From: Anaerolineae bacterium
Lineage (GTDB): Bacteria; Chloroflexota; Anaerolineae; Aggregatilineales; Phototrophicaceae
NCBI GenBank assembly: GCA_025454525.1
Contig: JALOOG010000001.1
Coordinates: forward strand, 124,001 to 188,000
DNA length: 64,000 bases
Reading direction: 5' to 3'
In this document: one piece after another, positions 56,151 through 64,000 of the stretch
Numbering within the stretch: position 1 is the stretch's first letter
How the letters are laid out: every line of letters starts with the position of its first letter
Notes under the pieces: generated by a model
Told to the model about the DNA's origin: nothing
The model's input: only the letters and a program-made list of their open reading frames with translations
Databases searched by the model: none
Position numbers and translations under genes: made by a program

Positions 56151-56531
56151 ATGCCGATCAAAATTTCATGGTACAACCTAGAAAAAACGATCATCTTACA
56201 AGAATTTGTTGGCAACTGGACAATCGAAGAATATTATCATTTTGTCGATGAAATGGTTGCCTATCTGCAAAGTGTCTCGCATCAAGTGGACATCATCGCG
56301 GAGGGATCGCAGATCGCATCATCGCCCCGTGATATGTTTAGCGCTTTTCGGTATGCTTCACGTAAGATCCCCAATAATGAAGGAGCCTTGGTCTTTGTGA
56401 AGCCAACGTTGTTGTTTAAATCGGTTGTCAGCGCGATCGAACGGATTCGGACGGCGAGTGATGCGCGTGAATATTATTTCGCCGATACGATCGAACAGGC
56501 CGCGGAGATCTTGCGGCAAAAACGCACCTGA
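56151..56531 (+). CDS. Small protein of possible STAS/SpoIIAA-like fold
   Basis: 126 residues without membrane helix. Strand-helix alternation (ISWYNLEKTIILQEFVG, then a WTIEEYYHFVDEM helix, VDIIAEGS strand) resembles SpoIIAA/STAS-type proteins that describe 'use of a value then a helix'; this is a weak structural guess. AAGGGG lies before the ATG. Six bases separate it from the convergent GT9 gene, and no terminator hairpin is visible there. Confidence 0.6.
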   Translation: MPIKISWYNLEKTIILQEFVGNWTIEEYYHFVDEMVAYLQSVSHQVDIIAEGSQIASSPRDMFSAFRYASRKIPNNEGALVFVKPTLLFKSVVSAIERIRTASDAREYYFADTIEQAAEILRQKRT

Positions 56532-56537
56532 TCACCT

Positions 56538-57731
56538 CTACTCCTCAAAATGAGCCGCTCTCCGGGCGGCCTCTAAGACTCGCCCTACCGTGATCTCTTT
56601 CACACAAGGATGATAGGCGGGATCATCAACGCTCCAATCTAAGATCCCACAGGGACGACAGCCAATTTCGGACATCAACAGGATGTTTTTACTACTGATC
56701 CCCCATGTGCCAAACTCCACCGGATCAGCTGGTCCGTACAAGGTGACGGTGGGCGCACCCACTGCGGCTGCCAGATGCAAGGGGCCGCTATCTGCTCCTA
56801 AAACGACCAGAGCGCGGGCAAATAACGCCGCTAACTGCCCGATGTTGGTATCTCCAGCAATGATACAAGGGCGTTGTTGCATCACCGCCGCAATCTGTTG
56901 GGCGATCCCACTTTCGGCATCACTTCCGGTCAAGACGATCGTTGCATTGAGTTGTTCAGCCAAGGTGTCCGCGACCATCGCCCATTTTTCACTTTCCCAC
57001 TGTTTGACGAATGTCCCACTTCCACAATGAATACAGATGACTTTAGACAATACCCCCCATTCATCTAAGTACCCATCAATGTACGCTTTATCCATTGGAT
57101 CGATCGGAAAATGATAAACAATATCACGTTGGCGTAATGTCCCTGTCCAGTATTCGACCAAGCGTAAGTTTTGAAGGATCACATGCTGATGACTGTAGGG
57201 GAGCTTATCTGTCAAAAAGGGTGCGGTATCGGGTAGATCATATCCGATAATTTGAGGGATTCCGGCAAGATGCGCCAATAACGCCCCCCACCAATGATCC
57301 GGACGTAAGATCACAGCACTGGTATAACCGATGCGTCGTAACATGCGTGAGGCGCTTAACGCAAGTTCATAAGGGGAGCGAAGCGTTTCTTTGGGATTCC
57401 GGCTAAATCCGGGAAAAGGCAAGGTCAACACTTGATCGATCTCATGGTAGTTGGCTAACACTTGCGCTGACCATGGCCCGACTAAGGTATGGATCTCGCT
57501 AAATGGACGGGCGTGATACAAGGCGCGGATCGCCGGAGTTGTCAACAACACATCACCTAGGTGATCGGGGCGGATTAATAAAATCCGTTCGACTTTGGGA
57601 ACGGGAATCGGGGTAAACCGAACCTTGGCGACCGCTGTCAAAAGACGACGACGCAACTGATGTTTCAGCGGTAACTTATGAAACGCTTGCGCCATAGCGC
57701 GATTACGGAGGACAAGTGCCTCTCTATCCAA
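56538..57731 (-). CDS. Glycosyltransferase family 9 (heptosyltransferase-like)
   Basis: 397 residues, GT-B fold. N-terminal RILLIRPDHLGDVLLTTPAIRAL-type segment (outlined) and C-terminal GADSGPLHLAAAVGAPTVTLYGPADP region are the family marks. Relatives transfer heptose to LPS core, but in a lineage possibly lacking LPS the acceptor is unclear. TTG start at 57731 supported by AAGGA 8 bases upstream; it overlaps the end of the GT4 gene by 8 bases. Confidence 0.88.
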   Translation of the reverse strand: MDREALVLRNRAMAQAFHKLPLKHQLRRRLLTAVAKVRFTPIPVPKVERILLIRPDHLGDVLLTTPAIRALYHARPFSEIHTLVGPWSAQVLANYHEIDQVLTLPFPGFSRNPKETLRSPYELALSASRMLRRIGYTSAVILRPDHWWGALLAHLAGIPQIIGYDLPDTAPFLTDKLPYSHQHVILQNLRLVEYWTGTLRQRDIVYHFPIDPMDKAYIDGYLDEWGVLSKVICIHCGSGTFVKQWESEKWAMVADTLAEQLNATIVLTGSDAESGIAQQIAAVMQQRPCIIAGDTNIGQLAALFARALVVLGADSGPLHLAAAVGAPTVTLYGPADPVEFGTWGISSKNILLMSEIGCRPCGILDWSVDDPAYHPCVKEITVGRVLEAARRAAHFEE

Positions 57732-58935
57732 GGCCGATTTCCTTATATGCCAAAAGTAAACGCGGGATCAACACTGACCAATCGTAATGAGCGCGCACAT
57801 AGTCGCGGGCGCGTTGCCCTAAGGCCGTTTGTTGATCGGGATGACGGATGAGGTCGATCACTTCATTCGCAATGGAGTCTTCATCTGCCGCGATCCGCAT
57901 AACGGTATTGACTTCAACGGATAAACCAGCGGCGGCAGCGGGTGTGGCCACAATCGCACAACCTGAAGCCATCGCCTCTAATAATTTCAAGCGTGTTCCG
58001 CTTCCCATCCGCAACGGCGCGACGTATACACTCGCATTCTGGAGATAGGGTTGTACGGAGTCTACCCAACCTGTTAGGAAAATGCCTATTTTGGCTTGTA
58101 ACCCATTCAAACGCGCATGAGGTTGTTGACCTACGATATAAAGTTTAGCGTCGGGGAGTGCGGCTTGGATCTTGGGAAAAATAGACTCCCCAAACCATAA
58201 CATCGCGTCCACATTTGGGCGATAATCCATTTTTCCGGTGAATACGATCGCCTGTTTGCCTAACTCTATCGATTTTTGGCGCTTGCTATAAGCATCTACG
58301 GTGATTCCACTCGGCACGATAAAGATTTGTTGATCAACCCGAAACCCGCGTAATGCGTCTGCATCTTCAGGAGAAACCGCGATCACCAGATCGGCTAATT
58401 GAGACATTTCGCGCTCAAATTGTTCAATGCGCGTCGCTTGAATTGTCGAATAAAGTGCGGCCGGCCAACGTCGGATAGTTTGACGATCGATTTGTGCGAT
58501 CACCCGTTGCAACAGATATTCTGCGTTGAAGGTGTCAAAACATAGTTTCGCCTTCGGTTGTGTGGCCTTCGCAATCGGAAGGTAAGGCGCAACTTCGATC
58601 CCCTCAAATTGGATCAGATCAAAGGTCTCTTTCGCCAATAAAAACCGGAGTCGTTCCGCAAAAGCTTCAGTATACAAGCGTCGGGCAATATCCGGTTGTC
58701 GGGTGAAGATCAGATCGCGTAAACGTTGCCAACGAGAACGTACCGGATAAGGCACAGTAATGATCTGTTCGCACCATTGTGCCAAAGGGGTTCGTTCAAG
58801 CTCATTTGAATGGAAGGTCATCAAGGTGAGTTGATGACCCGCCGCTTGCAATCCTTGCAAAATGCCAGATACTCGTAATGCCCCACCCGATGCCGGCGGA
58901 TAGGGCAAACTGCCACTGATGATCAAGATCCTCAT
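57724..58935 (-). CDS. Glycosyltransferase family 4
   Basis: 403 residues, GT-B fold. N-terminal [18 protein letters not shown]-terminal donor site [23 protein letters not shown] with the conserved Glu. Retaining transferase; donor and acceptor unknown. Starts in the stop of glgB (ATGA) and overlaps the GT9 gene, so glgB-GT4-GT9 form one operon. Confidence 0.9.
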   Translation of the reverse strand: MRILIISGSLPYPPASGGALRVSGILQGLQAAGHQLTLMTFHSNELERTPLAQWCEQIITVPYPVRSRWQRLRDLIFTRQPDIARRLYTEAFAERLRFLLAKETFDLIQFEGIEVAPYLPIAKATQPKAKLCFDTFNAEYLLQRVIAQIDRQTIRRWPAALYSTIQATRIEQFEREMSQLADLVIAVSPEDADALRGFRVDQQIFIVPSGITVDAYSKRQKSIELGKQAIVFTGKMDYRPNVDAMLWFGESIFPKIQAALPDAKLYIVGQQPHARLNGLQAKIGIFLTGWVDSVQPYLQNASVYVAPLRMGSGTRLKLLEAMASGCAIVATPAAAAGLSVEVNTVMRIAADEDSIANEVIDLIRHPDQQTALGQRARDYVRAHYDWSVLIPRLLLAYKEIGLG

Positions 58936-61142
58936 GACCGCACCCGATTCGGTTTTAGAATCAGAATGCTTAAGGGTGGGATCGTTAAACTAAGGCTCTG
59001 TAACCAATGATGCCACGGAGTCGGATCGGCTTGGATGCTGCCTTTGTTACCGAGATTGCTACCTCCGTAAATCTGGGAATCACTATTCAACAATTCATCA
59101 TAGGTGGTCAGTTCCGGCACACCAATCCGATAATGATGACGCGGGATCGGCGTGAAATTGCACAAGATCACCAAGAAGTTTTGCGGATCATCGGCAAAAC
59201 GCAAGTAGCTAAAGATGCTTTGATCTGCGTCGTTTGCTTCAATCCAACGGAAACCGCGTGGATCAAAGTCATGTTCATAAAGCGCAGGTTCACTCTTATA
59301 CAAGTGATTCAGATCGCGTACCCAACGTTGTAAGCGTTGATGGGGTTCATGATCTAACAAATGCCAGTCAAGGCTACGGGTTTCGCTCCATTCTTGCCAT
59401 TGTCCAATCTCTTGCCCCATAAAATTGAGTTTTTTACCGGGGTGGGTGTATTGAAACCCAAATAACAGGCGCATGGTTGCGAACTTTTGCCACCAATCCC
59501 CCGCGGCCTTGTTGATAAGCGCACCTTTGCCATGCACCACTTCATCATGTGAGAGCGATAGGGTGAAATTTTCGCTAAAGGCGTAAAAGAGCGAGAAGGT
59601 GATCAAATTATGATTGTAACGGCGGTAAAGCGGATCGGTTTGAATGTATTTAAGGGTATCGTGCATCCATCCCATATTCCACTTATAGGTAAAGCCTAGC
59701 CCGCCGATATAGGTGGGGCGCGAAACCATAGCCCATGCGGTAGACTCCTCGGCAATCGTGAACGCCTGTGGACACTCCGAATGTACGATCGTGTTAAAGT
59801 CTTTCAGAAATTGAATCGCCTCTAGATTTTCATTTCCGCCGTATTTGTTGGGAATCCATTCTCCGGCCCGACGCGAAAAATCCAGATATAACATTGATGA
59901 AACTGCATCCACCCGCAATCCATCTATGTGATAGACCTTCAACCAAAACAGCGCATTCGACAACAAAAAGCTACGCACCTCATTACGTCCATAGTTAAAG
60001 ATGTATGTCCCCCAATCGGGATGTGCGCCTTGACGCGGATCGGCATGTTCATAAAGATGTGTGCCGTCGAAATAGGCTAATCCGTGTGCATCACGGGGAA
60101 AATGAGCCGGCACCCAATCCAAGATCACACCGATGCCGTTCTGATGACACTGATCCACAAAGTACATAAAGTCTTGGGGTGTGCCATAACGACTTGTGAC
60201 TGCAAAAAATCCGGTGACTTGATACCCCCATGACGCATCGAGCGGATGTTCGGTGATTGGCATCAATTCGATATGGGTATAGCCCATTTTTTTAACATAA
60301 TTGACTAACTCATGCGCTAAATCGCGATAAGTGAGCCATTCGTTAGCGCTTTTTCGCATCCATGAGCCAAGATGAACTTCATAAATCGACATTGGTTGAT
60401 CTAAAGAGGCTTGTTCCTGATGTTCCGCTAACCAGTGTGAATCCTCCCATGAATATTGAGAGAGATCCGCCACAATGGAAGCATTATTTGGCCGACGTTC
60501 TCCATAAAATCCATAGGGATCGGATTTTTTCACCCGGTAATTGTTAAAATAGGAGCGGATGTCGTAACGATAGATCGCGCCGGGTTGCACTTCAGGGATA
60601 AATAACTCCCATACTCCTGTGTCCCCATGGCGGTTCATCGCATGAATGCGTTCATCCCAACGGTTAAAATCACCGATTACACTGACAGCGCGGGCATTGG
60701 GGGCCCATACGGCAAAGTTCACCCCACGCACGCCGTCAAGCTCACGGGGATGTGCGCCTAATTTATCATATAAACTAAGATGTCGCCCTTCACGCAACAG
60801 ATACCAATCGATCTCGCTAAAGATCGACTCACGAAAAGCATACGGATCATGAAAAATGCTGATCTCGCCTTCATGAGTAACTCCCTCAAAGTGATAACGT
60901 AGGGTGTCTAGTTGTCCGGCGATCACACCCTCAAACAACCCTTCAACGCGAATCCGTTCTAACTCAACCCGTTGTCCTTGATCGGTGATGACGGTTAATT
61001 TTGCGTATCTAGGCTGCATTGCCCGGATCAATACTTCATGATCGGTATCGGTGTGGGGATGTTTCCCCAAAATTTGAAACGGCGTGCCATAATCCCCATG
61101 GATCAGAGCATCCACTTGAGTTTGATCTAAATTTGAAGGCAT
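58932..61142 (-). CDS. glgB: 1,4-alpha-glucan branching enzyme
   Basis: 736 residues: N-terminal module ([12 protein letters not shown]), CBM48 (about 115-225), GH13 catalytic barrel with [10 protein letters not shown], nucleophile Asp in [15 protein letters not shown], general acid Glu in TIAEEST, and LSHDEVVHG; then a C-terminal beta domain. Adds alpha-1,6 branches to glycogen. No other glycogen gene is in the window. Confidence 0.97.
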   Translation of the reverse strand: MPSNLDQTQVDALIHGDYGTPFQILGKHPHTDTDHEVLIRAMQPRYAKLTVITDQGQRVELERIRVEGLFEGVIAGQLDTLRYHFEGVTHEGEISIFHDPYAFRESIFSEIDWYLLREGRHLSLYDKLGAHPRELDGVRGVNFAVWAPNARAVSVIGDFNRWDERIHAMNRHGDTGVWELFIPEVQPGAIYRYDIRSYFNNYRVKKSDPYGFYGERRPNNASIVADLSQYSWEDSHWLAEHQEQASLDQPMSIYEVHLGSWMRKSANEWLTYRDLAHELVNYVKKMGYTHIELMPITEHPLDASWGYQVTGFFAVTSRYGTPQDFMYFVDQCHQNGIGVILDWVPAHFPRDAHGLAYFDGTHLYEHADPRQGAHPDWGTYIFNYGRNEVRSFLLSNALFWLKVYHIDGLRVDAVSSMLYLDFSRRAGEWIPNKYGGNENLEAIQFLKDFNTIVHSECPQAFTIAEESTAWAMVSRPTYIGGLGFTYKWNMGWMHDTLKYIQTDPLYRRYNHNLITFSLFYAFSENFTLSLSHDEVVHGKGALINKAAGDWWQKFATMRLLFGFQYTHPGKKLNFMGQEIGQWQEWSETRSLDWHLLDHEPHQRLQRWVRDLNHLYKSEPALYEHDFDPRGFRWIEANDADQSIFSYLRFADDPQNFLVILCNFTPIPRHHYRIGVPELTTYDELLNSDSQIYGGSNLGNKGSIQADPTPWHHWLQSLSLTIPPLSILILKPNRVRS

Positions 61143-61219
61143 GAACTCCCTCTCAGATGTTGAGCGGATTCGGTTAAAAACCGATAAGATGGAAAAATCG
61201 TATCATCAGAGAACACGCG

Positions 61220-62182
61220 ATGCAAACTCAAAATACGCTTAAAGCCAATTTTGCAATCCGTCCGTTAAGTTTAGAGGATCTTGAAGCATGGTCAGAACTG
61301 TTAGCATTGACCTTTGATCGCTCTATTTCCCAGATGTCCCAGATGTTAAAGTGGTTATCGTCACAATATCCGATTCTCGCTTATGGTGCGTGGGATAGTG
61401 AACGAGGCAAGTTGGCCGCGCAATATGCCTGTTTATCCGTTAATTTACAGTTACCGGGGAATGGACTTCCGGTTAAAGTCGGAATGAGCCTCAATATGTC
61501 AGTCCATCCCGATTATCGTGGTTTAGGATTGATTAAACAGGTCTCTAAACCGGTTTATGAAGCCGTGATCGGTGAAGGTGGGATTGCTGGGGTTGGTTTT
61601 TCCAATGCAGAGGGGGTAAAGGTTGATCAAAAAAGCAAGGGATATGGTTATCAAGTGGTGGGACAAATGCGATCAATGATCGCGATATTCAAACCATCGC
61701 GAGTTGATCGCGCAAGGTTTAAACTTTGCGACTCTTGGGCCGATCTGGGTAATCTTCAAACCACTTGGTCAGATCGGATCGCCTTTCACGTTACAGAACA
61801 GACGATTGCCCATCGCTATCAACATCATCCTTTTCGCACTTATCGTTATGGGATTTGGTACGATGGTCATCAGGTGAATGGTATCGTGGTGTATCGATAT
61901 GCCAATTTTAGCGGGATAACCACTTTATTAGCGGCATATAGTCATGATTTGCGCGGTTTATTATATCATTGGGCCGGTGCAATGCAGGCAGAGGGCCGTT
62001 ATCTAACGCATGTACTCCTCACGCCACATTCACCGATACGCCATGCTTTAAAACAGATCGCGATTTGTACTCCGATCCCGACCCGTCATCCTTATTATCT
62101 GACTGTCAAACTATTGACACCTTTGGCCGAAACACTGCTTGAGTTTAACCATTGGCATTGTATCGGAGGTGATATTTTGTGA
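61220..62182 (+). CDS. GNAT-type acetyltransferase (Eis-like layout)
   Basis: 320 residues. The N-terminal GNAT half has MSVHPDYRGLGLIKQV (acetyl-CoA loop) and the C-terminal half a second, diverged GNAT-like fold. Substrate unknown. Divergent from glgB; the stop overlaps the GTG start of the glycoside hydrolase gene, so the two are coupled. Confidence 0.75.
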   Translation: MQTQNTLKANFAIRPLSLEDLEAWSELLALTFDRSISQMSQMLKWLSSQYPILAYGAWDSERGKLAAQYACLSVNLQLPGNGLPVKVGMSLNMSVHPDYRGLGLIKQVSKPVYEAVIGEGGIAGVGFSNAEGVKVDQKSKGYGYQVVGQMRSMIAIFKPSRVDRARFKLCDSWADLGNLQTTWSDRIAFHVTEQTIAHRYQHHPFRTYRYGIWYDGHQVNGIVVYRYANFSGITTLLAAYSHDLRGLLYHWAGAMQAEGRYLTHVLLTPHSPIRHALKQIAICTPIPTRHPYYLTVKLLTPLAETLLEFNHWHCIGGDIL

Positions 62183-63327
62183 ATTGGGTTAAATGGTTGG
62201 TCTATGGGTTACGAGTCATCATCCTAGGCGGGTTACTATCGCTGATTGCGCCGATCGGCGTGCGTGTCACCTTGCCACCTCCACAAATGGTCGAAACAGA
62301 ACAACCTCAAGTTTGTGTGCATACTCGCTTGATCGATGAGGTGCAAGAATGGGTGATCCAAAAATCATTAGAGTCCGTTCGTGAAATGGGTGCAGACACA
62401 ATCGTTGAGTTTTTTCCATGGGCTTATATTGAATATGCGGAAGGGGTCTACGATTGGTCACAAACCGATCTCATCTTGAGGCACACCGAAAATCAGGGAT
62501 TACGGGTGATTGCCCGGATGGGATTAGTGCCGGAATGGGCGCGTCCCGATCCTGATATGCAGATGACCACCTTCAACTATCTACCGGATGAGTCTTTTGA
62601 TGAGTTTGCTGATTTTGTTGGGGTATTCGCGGCGCGATATGCGGGGATCATTAACGATTTAATCATTTGGAATGAGCCGAATCTTGCTTTTGAGTGGGGG
62701 TTTCGTCCAGTTGATCCCGCGTTATATGTGCGGATGTTACGGATGGTCTCTGAACGTGTCCGTCAAGCGAATCCGAATGCACAGATTTTAGCGGGTGCGC
62801 TTGCCCCCACCATAGAACCGATCGGAAGTGTTCACGGATTGAATGATGTGATCTATCTTGAAGCGATGTATGCGTTGGGTGCGGCGGATTATTTTGATGC
62901 GTTAGCCGTGCATACTTATGGTTTTACAGATGCACCTGAATCCCCGCCGGGACATGAGGTGTTAAATTTTCGGCGGGTGGAATTATTACGTGAGGTCATG
63001 ATTCAAAATGGGGATCCAGAGACTCCGATTTATATCACCGAAAGCGGTTGGAATGATCATCCACGTTGGACAAAGGCTGTACGCCCCTCTCGCCGTATAG
63101 CGTATACAATAGATGGATTTGAGTGGGCAGAGCAACATTGGCCATGGGCAGAAAAAGTGTGTTTATGGGTATTGCGCTACCCACGCCCAACCTCAAGTTA
63201 TCCGGATAACTTCACTCTGATCACACCAGAATTTCAATATAAGCCGATCTACTATGCGATTCAATCGTATGCGCGAGGATGGGATTTCACACGGGAGGGG
63301 TTGTGGCAAGATCCACCGTCCGATTGA
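62179..63327 (+). CDS. Membrane-anchored clan A glycoside hydrolase-like protein
   Basis: 382 residues. Membrane anchor at about 8-28, then a TIM barrel of GH39/GH5 type: WAYIEYAEGVYDWSQTD after strand 2, acid/base in IIWNEPN and nucleophile in YITESGWND. Both catalytic Glu are kept. Acts outside the membrane on an unknown glycan. GTG start overlaps the GNAT stop (GTGA). Confidence 0.82.
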   Translation: MNWVKWLVYGLRVIILGGLLSLIAPIGVRVTLPPPQMVETEQPQVCVHTRLIDEVQEWVIQKSLESVREMGADTIVEFFPWAYIEYAEGVYDWSQTDLILRHTENQGLRVIARMGLVPEWARPDPDMQMTTFNYLPDESFDEFADFVGVFAARYAGIINDLIIWNEPNLAFEWGFRPVDPALYVRMLRMVSERVRQANPNAQILAGALAPTIEPIGSVHGLNDVIYLEAMYALGAADYFDALAVHTYGFTDAPESPPGHEVLNFRRVELLREVMIQNGDPETPIYITESGWNDHPRWTKAVRPSRRIAYTIDGFEWAEQHWPWAEKVCLWVLRYPRPTSSYPDNFTLITPEFQYKPIYYAIQSYARGWDFTREGLWQDPPSD

Positions 63328-64000
63328 AGTGGCGAATAGTGTTCACCATTGCATGTAGCATGATTATCGTTTGGGTATTGTTACGTTGGATCGAACATTA
63401 CTCACCACCCACTTTAGCGGAGTTATTTTCAACGGGGGAAATTCGGATTGCGGTTGATGCAAGTTATCCGCCGTTTGCCGTGGCGACCGCCGATAATTTG
63501 TATGGTTTAGATATTGATCTTGGAGATGAGATCGGGCGACGGGTTGGAATGCCAGTACGATTCATCAATATGGGTTATGATGGTTTATATGACTCGTTAC
63601 AGACGGGGCAAACAGATCTCATTATTTCAGCCTTGTTGGTGGATCAATTTCGGATGGGAGATGTTTTATATACCCGTGAATATTTCAATGCGGGTTTGCT
63701 GTTGATCAGTCGAGCGGACAATCCGCTCTTGTGGATGGATCAACTGACGGGACGTACTTTGGCGTATGAATTTGGTTCACTAGCGGATATTGAGGCGCGC
63801 TTATGGTCAAGGCGGATCGATCAATTTGAACAGCGCCCCTATGAGCTTCCAGAGTATGCTTTAGATTCGGTGCGTTTAGGGATATCAGATGCAGCGGTGG
63901 TCGATGCGATTACGGGGCGATTGTATTTGCGAAATCATCAGGATTGGAAAGCGTATACGGTGTACGTATCGTACATGCCCTTAGCGATCGCTGTCCGAAT
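63303..64000 (+). CDS. Family 3 extracellular solute-binding protein, 3' end outside window
   Basis: About 232 residues are visible before the window ends. Membrane anchor or signal (about 9-30), then EIRIAVDASYPPFAV, LYGLDIDLGDEIGRRVGMPVRF, TDLIISALLVDQFR and later DAAVVDAITG, typical of amino-acid-binding proteins. A GTG start at 63303 follows GGGAGGGG and overlaps the hydrolase end by 25 bases; TTG 63324 is an alternative. No permease is visible yet. It could also be the sensor part of a larger protein. Confidence 0.8.
   Translation, partial: MARSTVRLKWRIVFTIACSMIIVWVLLRWIEHYSPPTLAELFSTGEIRIAVDASYPPFAVATADNLYGLDIDLGDEIGRRVGMPVRFINMGYDGLYDSLQTGQTDLIISALLVDQFRMGDVLYTREYFNAGLLLISRADNPLLWMDQLTGRTLAYEFGSLADIEARLWSRRIDQFEQRPYELPEYALDSVRLGISDAAVVDAITGRLYLRNHQDWKAYTVYVSYMPLAIAVR

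Overview
The window reads as a chromosomal segment of a free-living, probably aerobic bacterium, most likely a Chloroflexota (Anaerolineae-like) lineage. That placement is an inference from gene content and style: membrane-anchored SH3-domain proteins, a GlsB/YeaQ-type protein, NFACT/RqcH, RicT, PPK2, a HerA-like ATPase, a Trp T-box, and many tightly overlapping genes (ATGA, GTGA, TAATG junctions). I saw no rRNA, tRNA, CRISPR array, insertion sequence or prophage. The DNA is unusually rich in GATC and CGATCG words.

Layout. 1-4063: end of a lipoate-ligase-like gene, a tyrosine-recombinase-fold protein with a degraded active site, a GT-C-like membrane glycosyltransferase and YihY. 4227-10097 (minus): RlmI-like methyltransferase, LigA, an SH3 membrane protein and PolX. 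10326-22074: a lone tail-tube-like protein, GlsB-like protein, tandem GNAT, threonine aldolase, CPBP-like protein, HerA/FtsK-class ATPase, SH3 protein, zinc-dependent PLC-like protein, O-antigen-ligase-like protein and a SARP-like regulator. 22124-23325: a YbjN operon facing a promoter, a structured RNA and a 34-codon ORF.

23434-43419 holds aromatic amino acid synthesis. A Trp T-box leader precedes trpE, a histidine-phosphatase-like gene, trpG, trpD, trpC, trpF, a NUDIX gene, trpB, a NUDIX/GT-like fusion and trpA. A separate promoter, leader and terminator follow, then aroH, aroF, tyrA, aroA, aroE, a dienelactone-hydrolase-like gene, aroC, aroK, aroB, a zinc-ribbon gene, aroQ and a glutamine synthetase. 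Every step from DAHP to tryptophan and to the tyrosine precursor is encoded, plus a glutamine supply for TrpG.

43468-56531: aspartate kinase (minus), then a plus-strand run with RicT, PIG-L deacetylase, M20 amidohydrolase, S51-like protein, PurA, a metal-receptor protein without signal peptide, a soluble histidine kinase, a haem O synthase/cytochrome c group, RqcH, PPK2 and a small STAS-like protein. 56538-64000: two glycosyltransferases and GlgB on the minus strand, then GNAT, an anchored glycoside hydrolase and the start of a family-3 solute-binding protein.

The most interesting items are two copies of a structured RNA-like element (14234-14360 and 23080-23198) that share a 35-nt core and a 9-bp closing helix, one of them placed like a 5' leader in front of a 34-codon ORF; a 19-nt promoter word repeated at three loci; and several family members that have lost a catalytic residue, notably a histidine phosphatase with RPG instead of RHG inside the trp operon and a tyrosine recombinase without its tyrosine.
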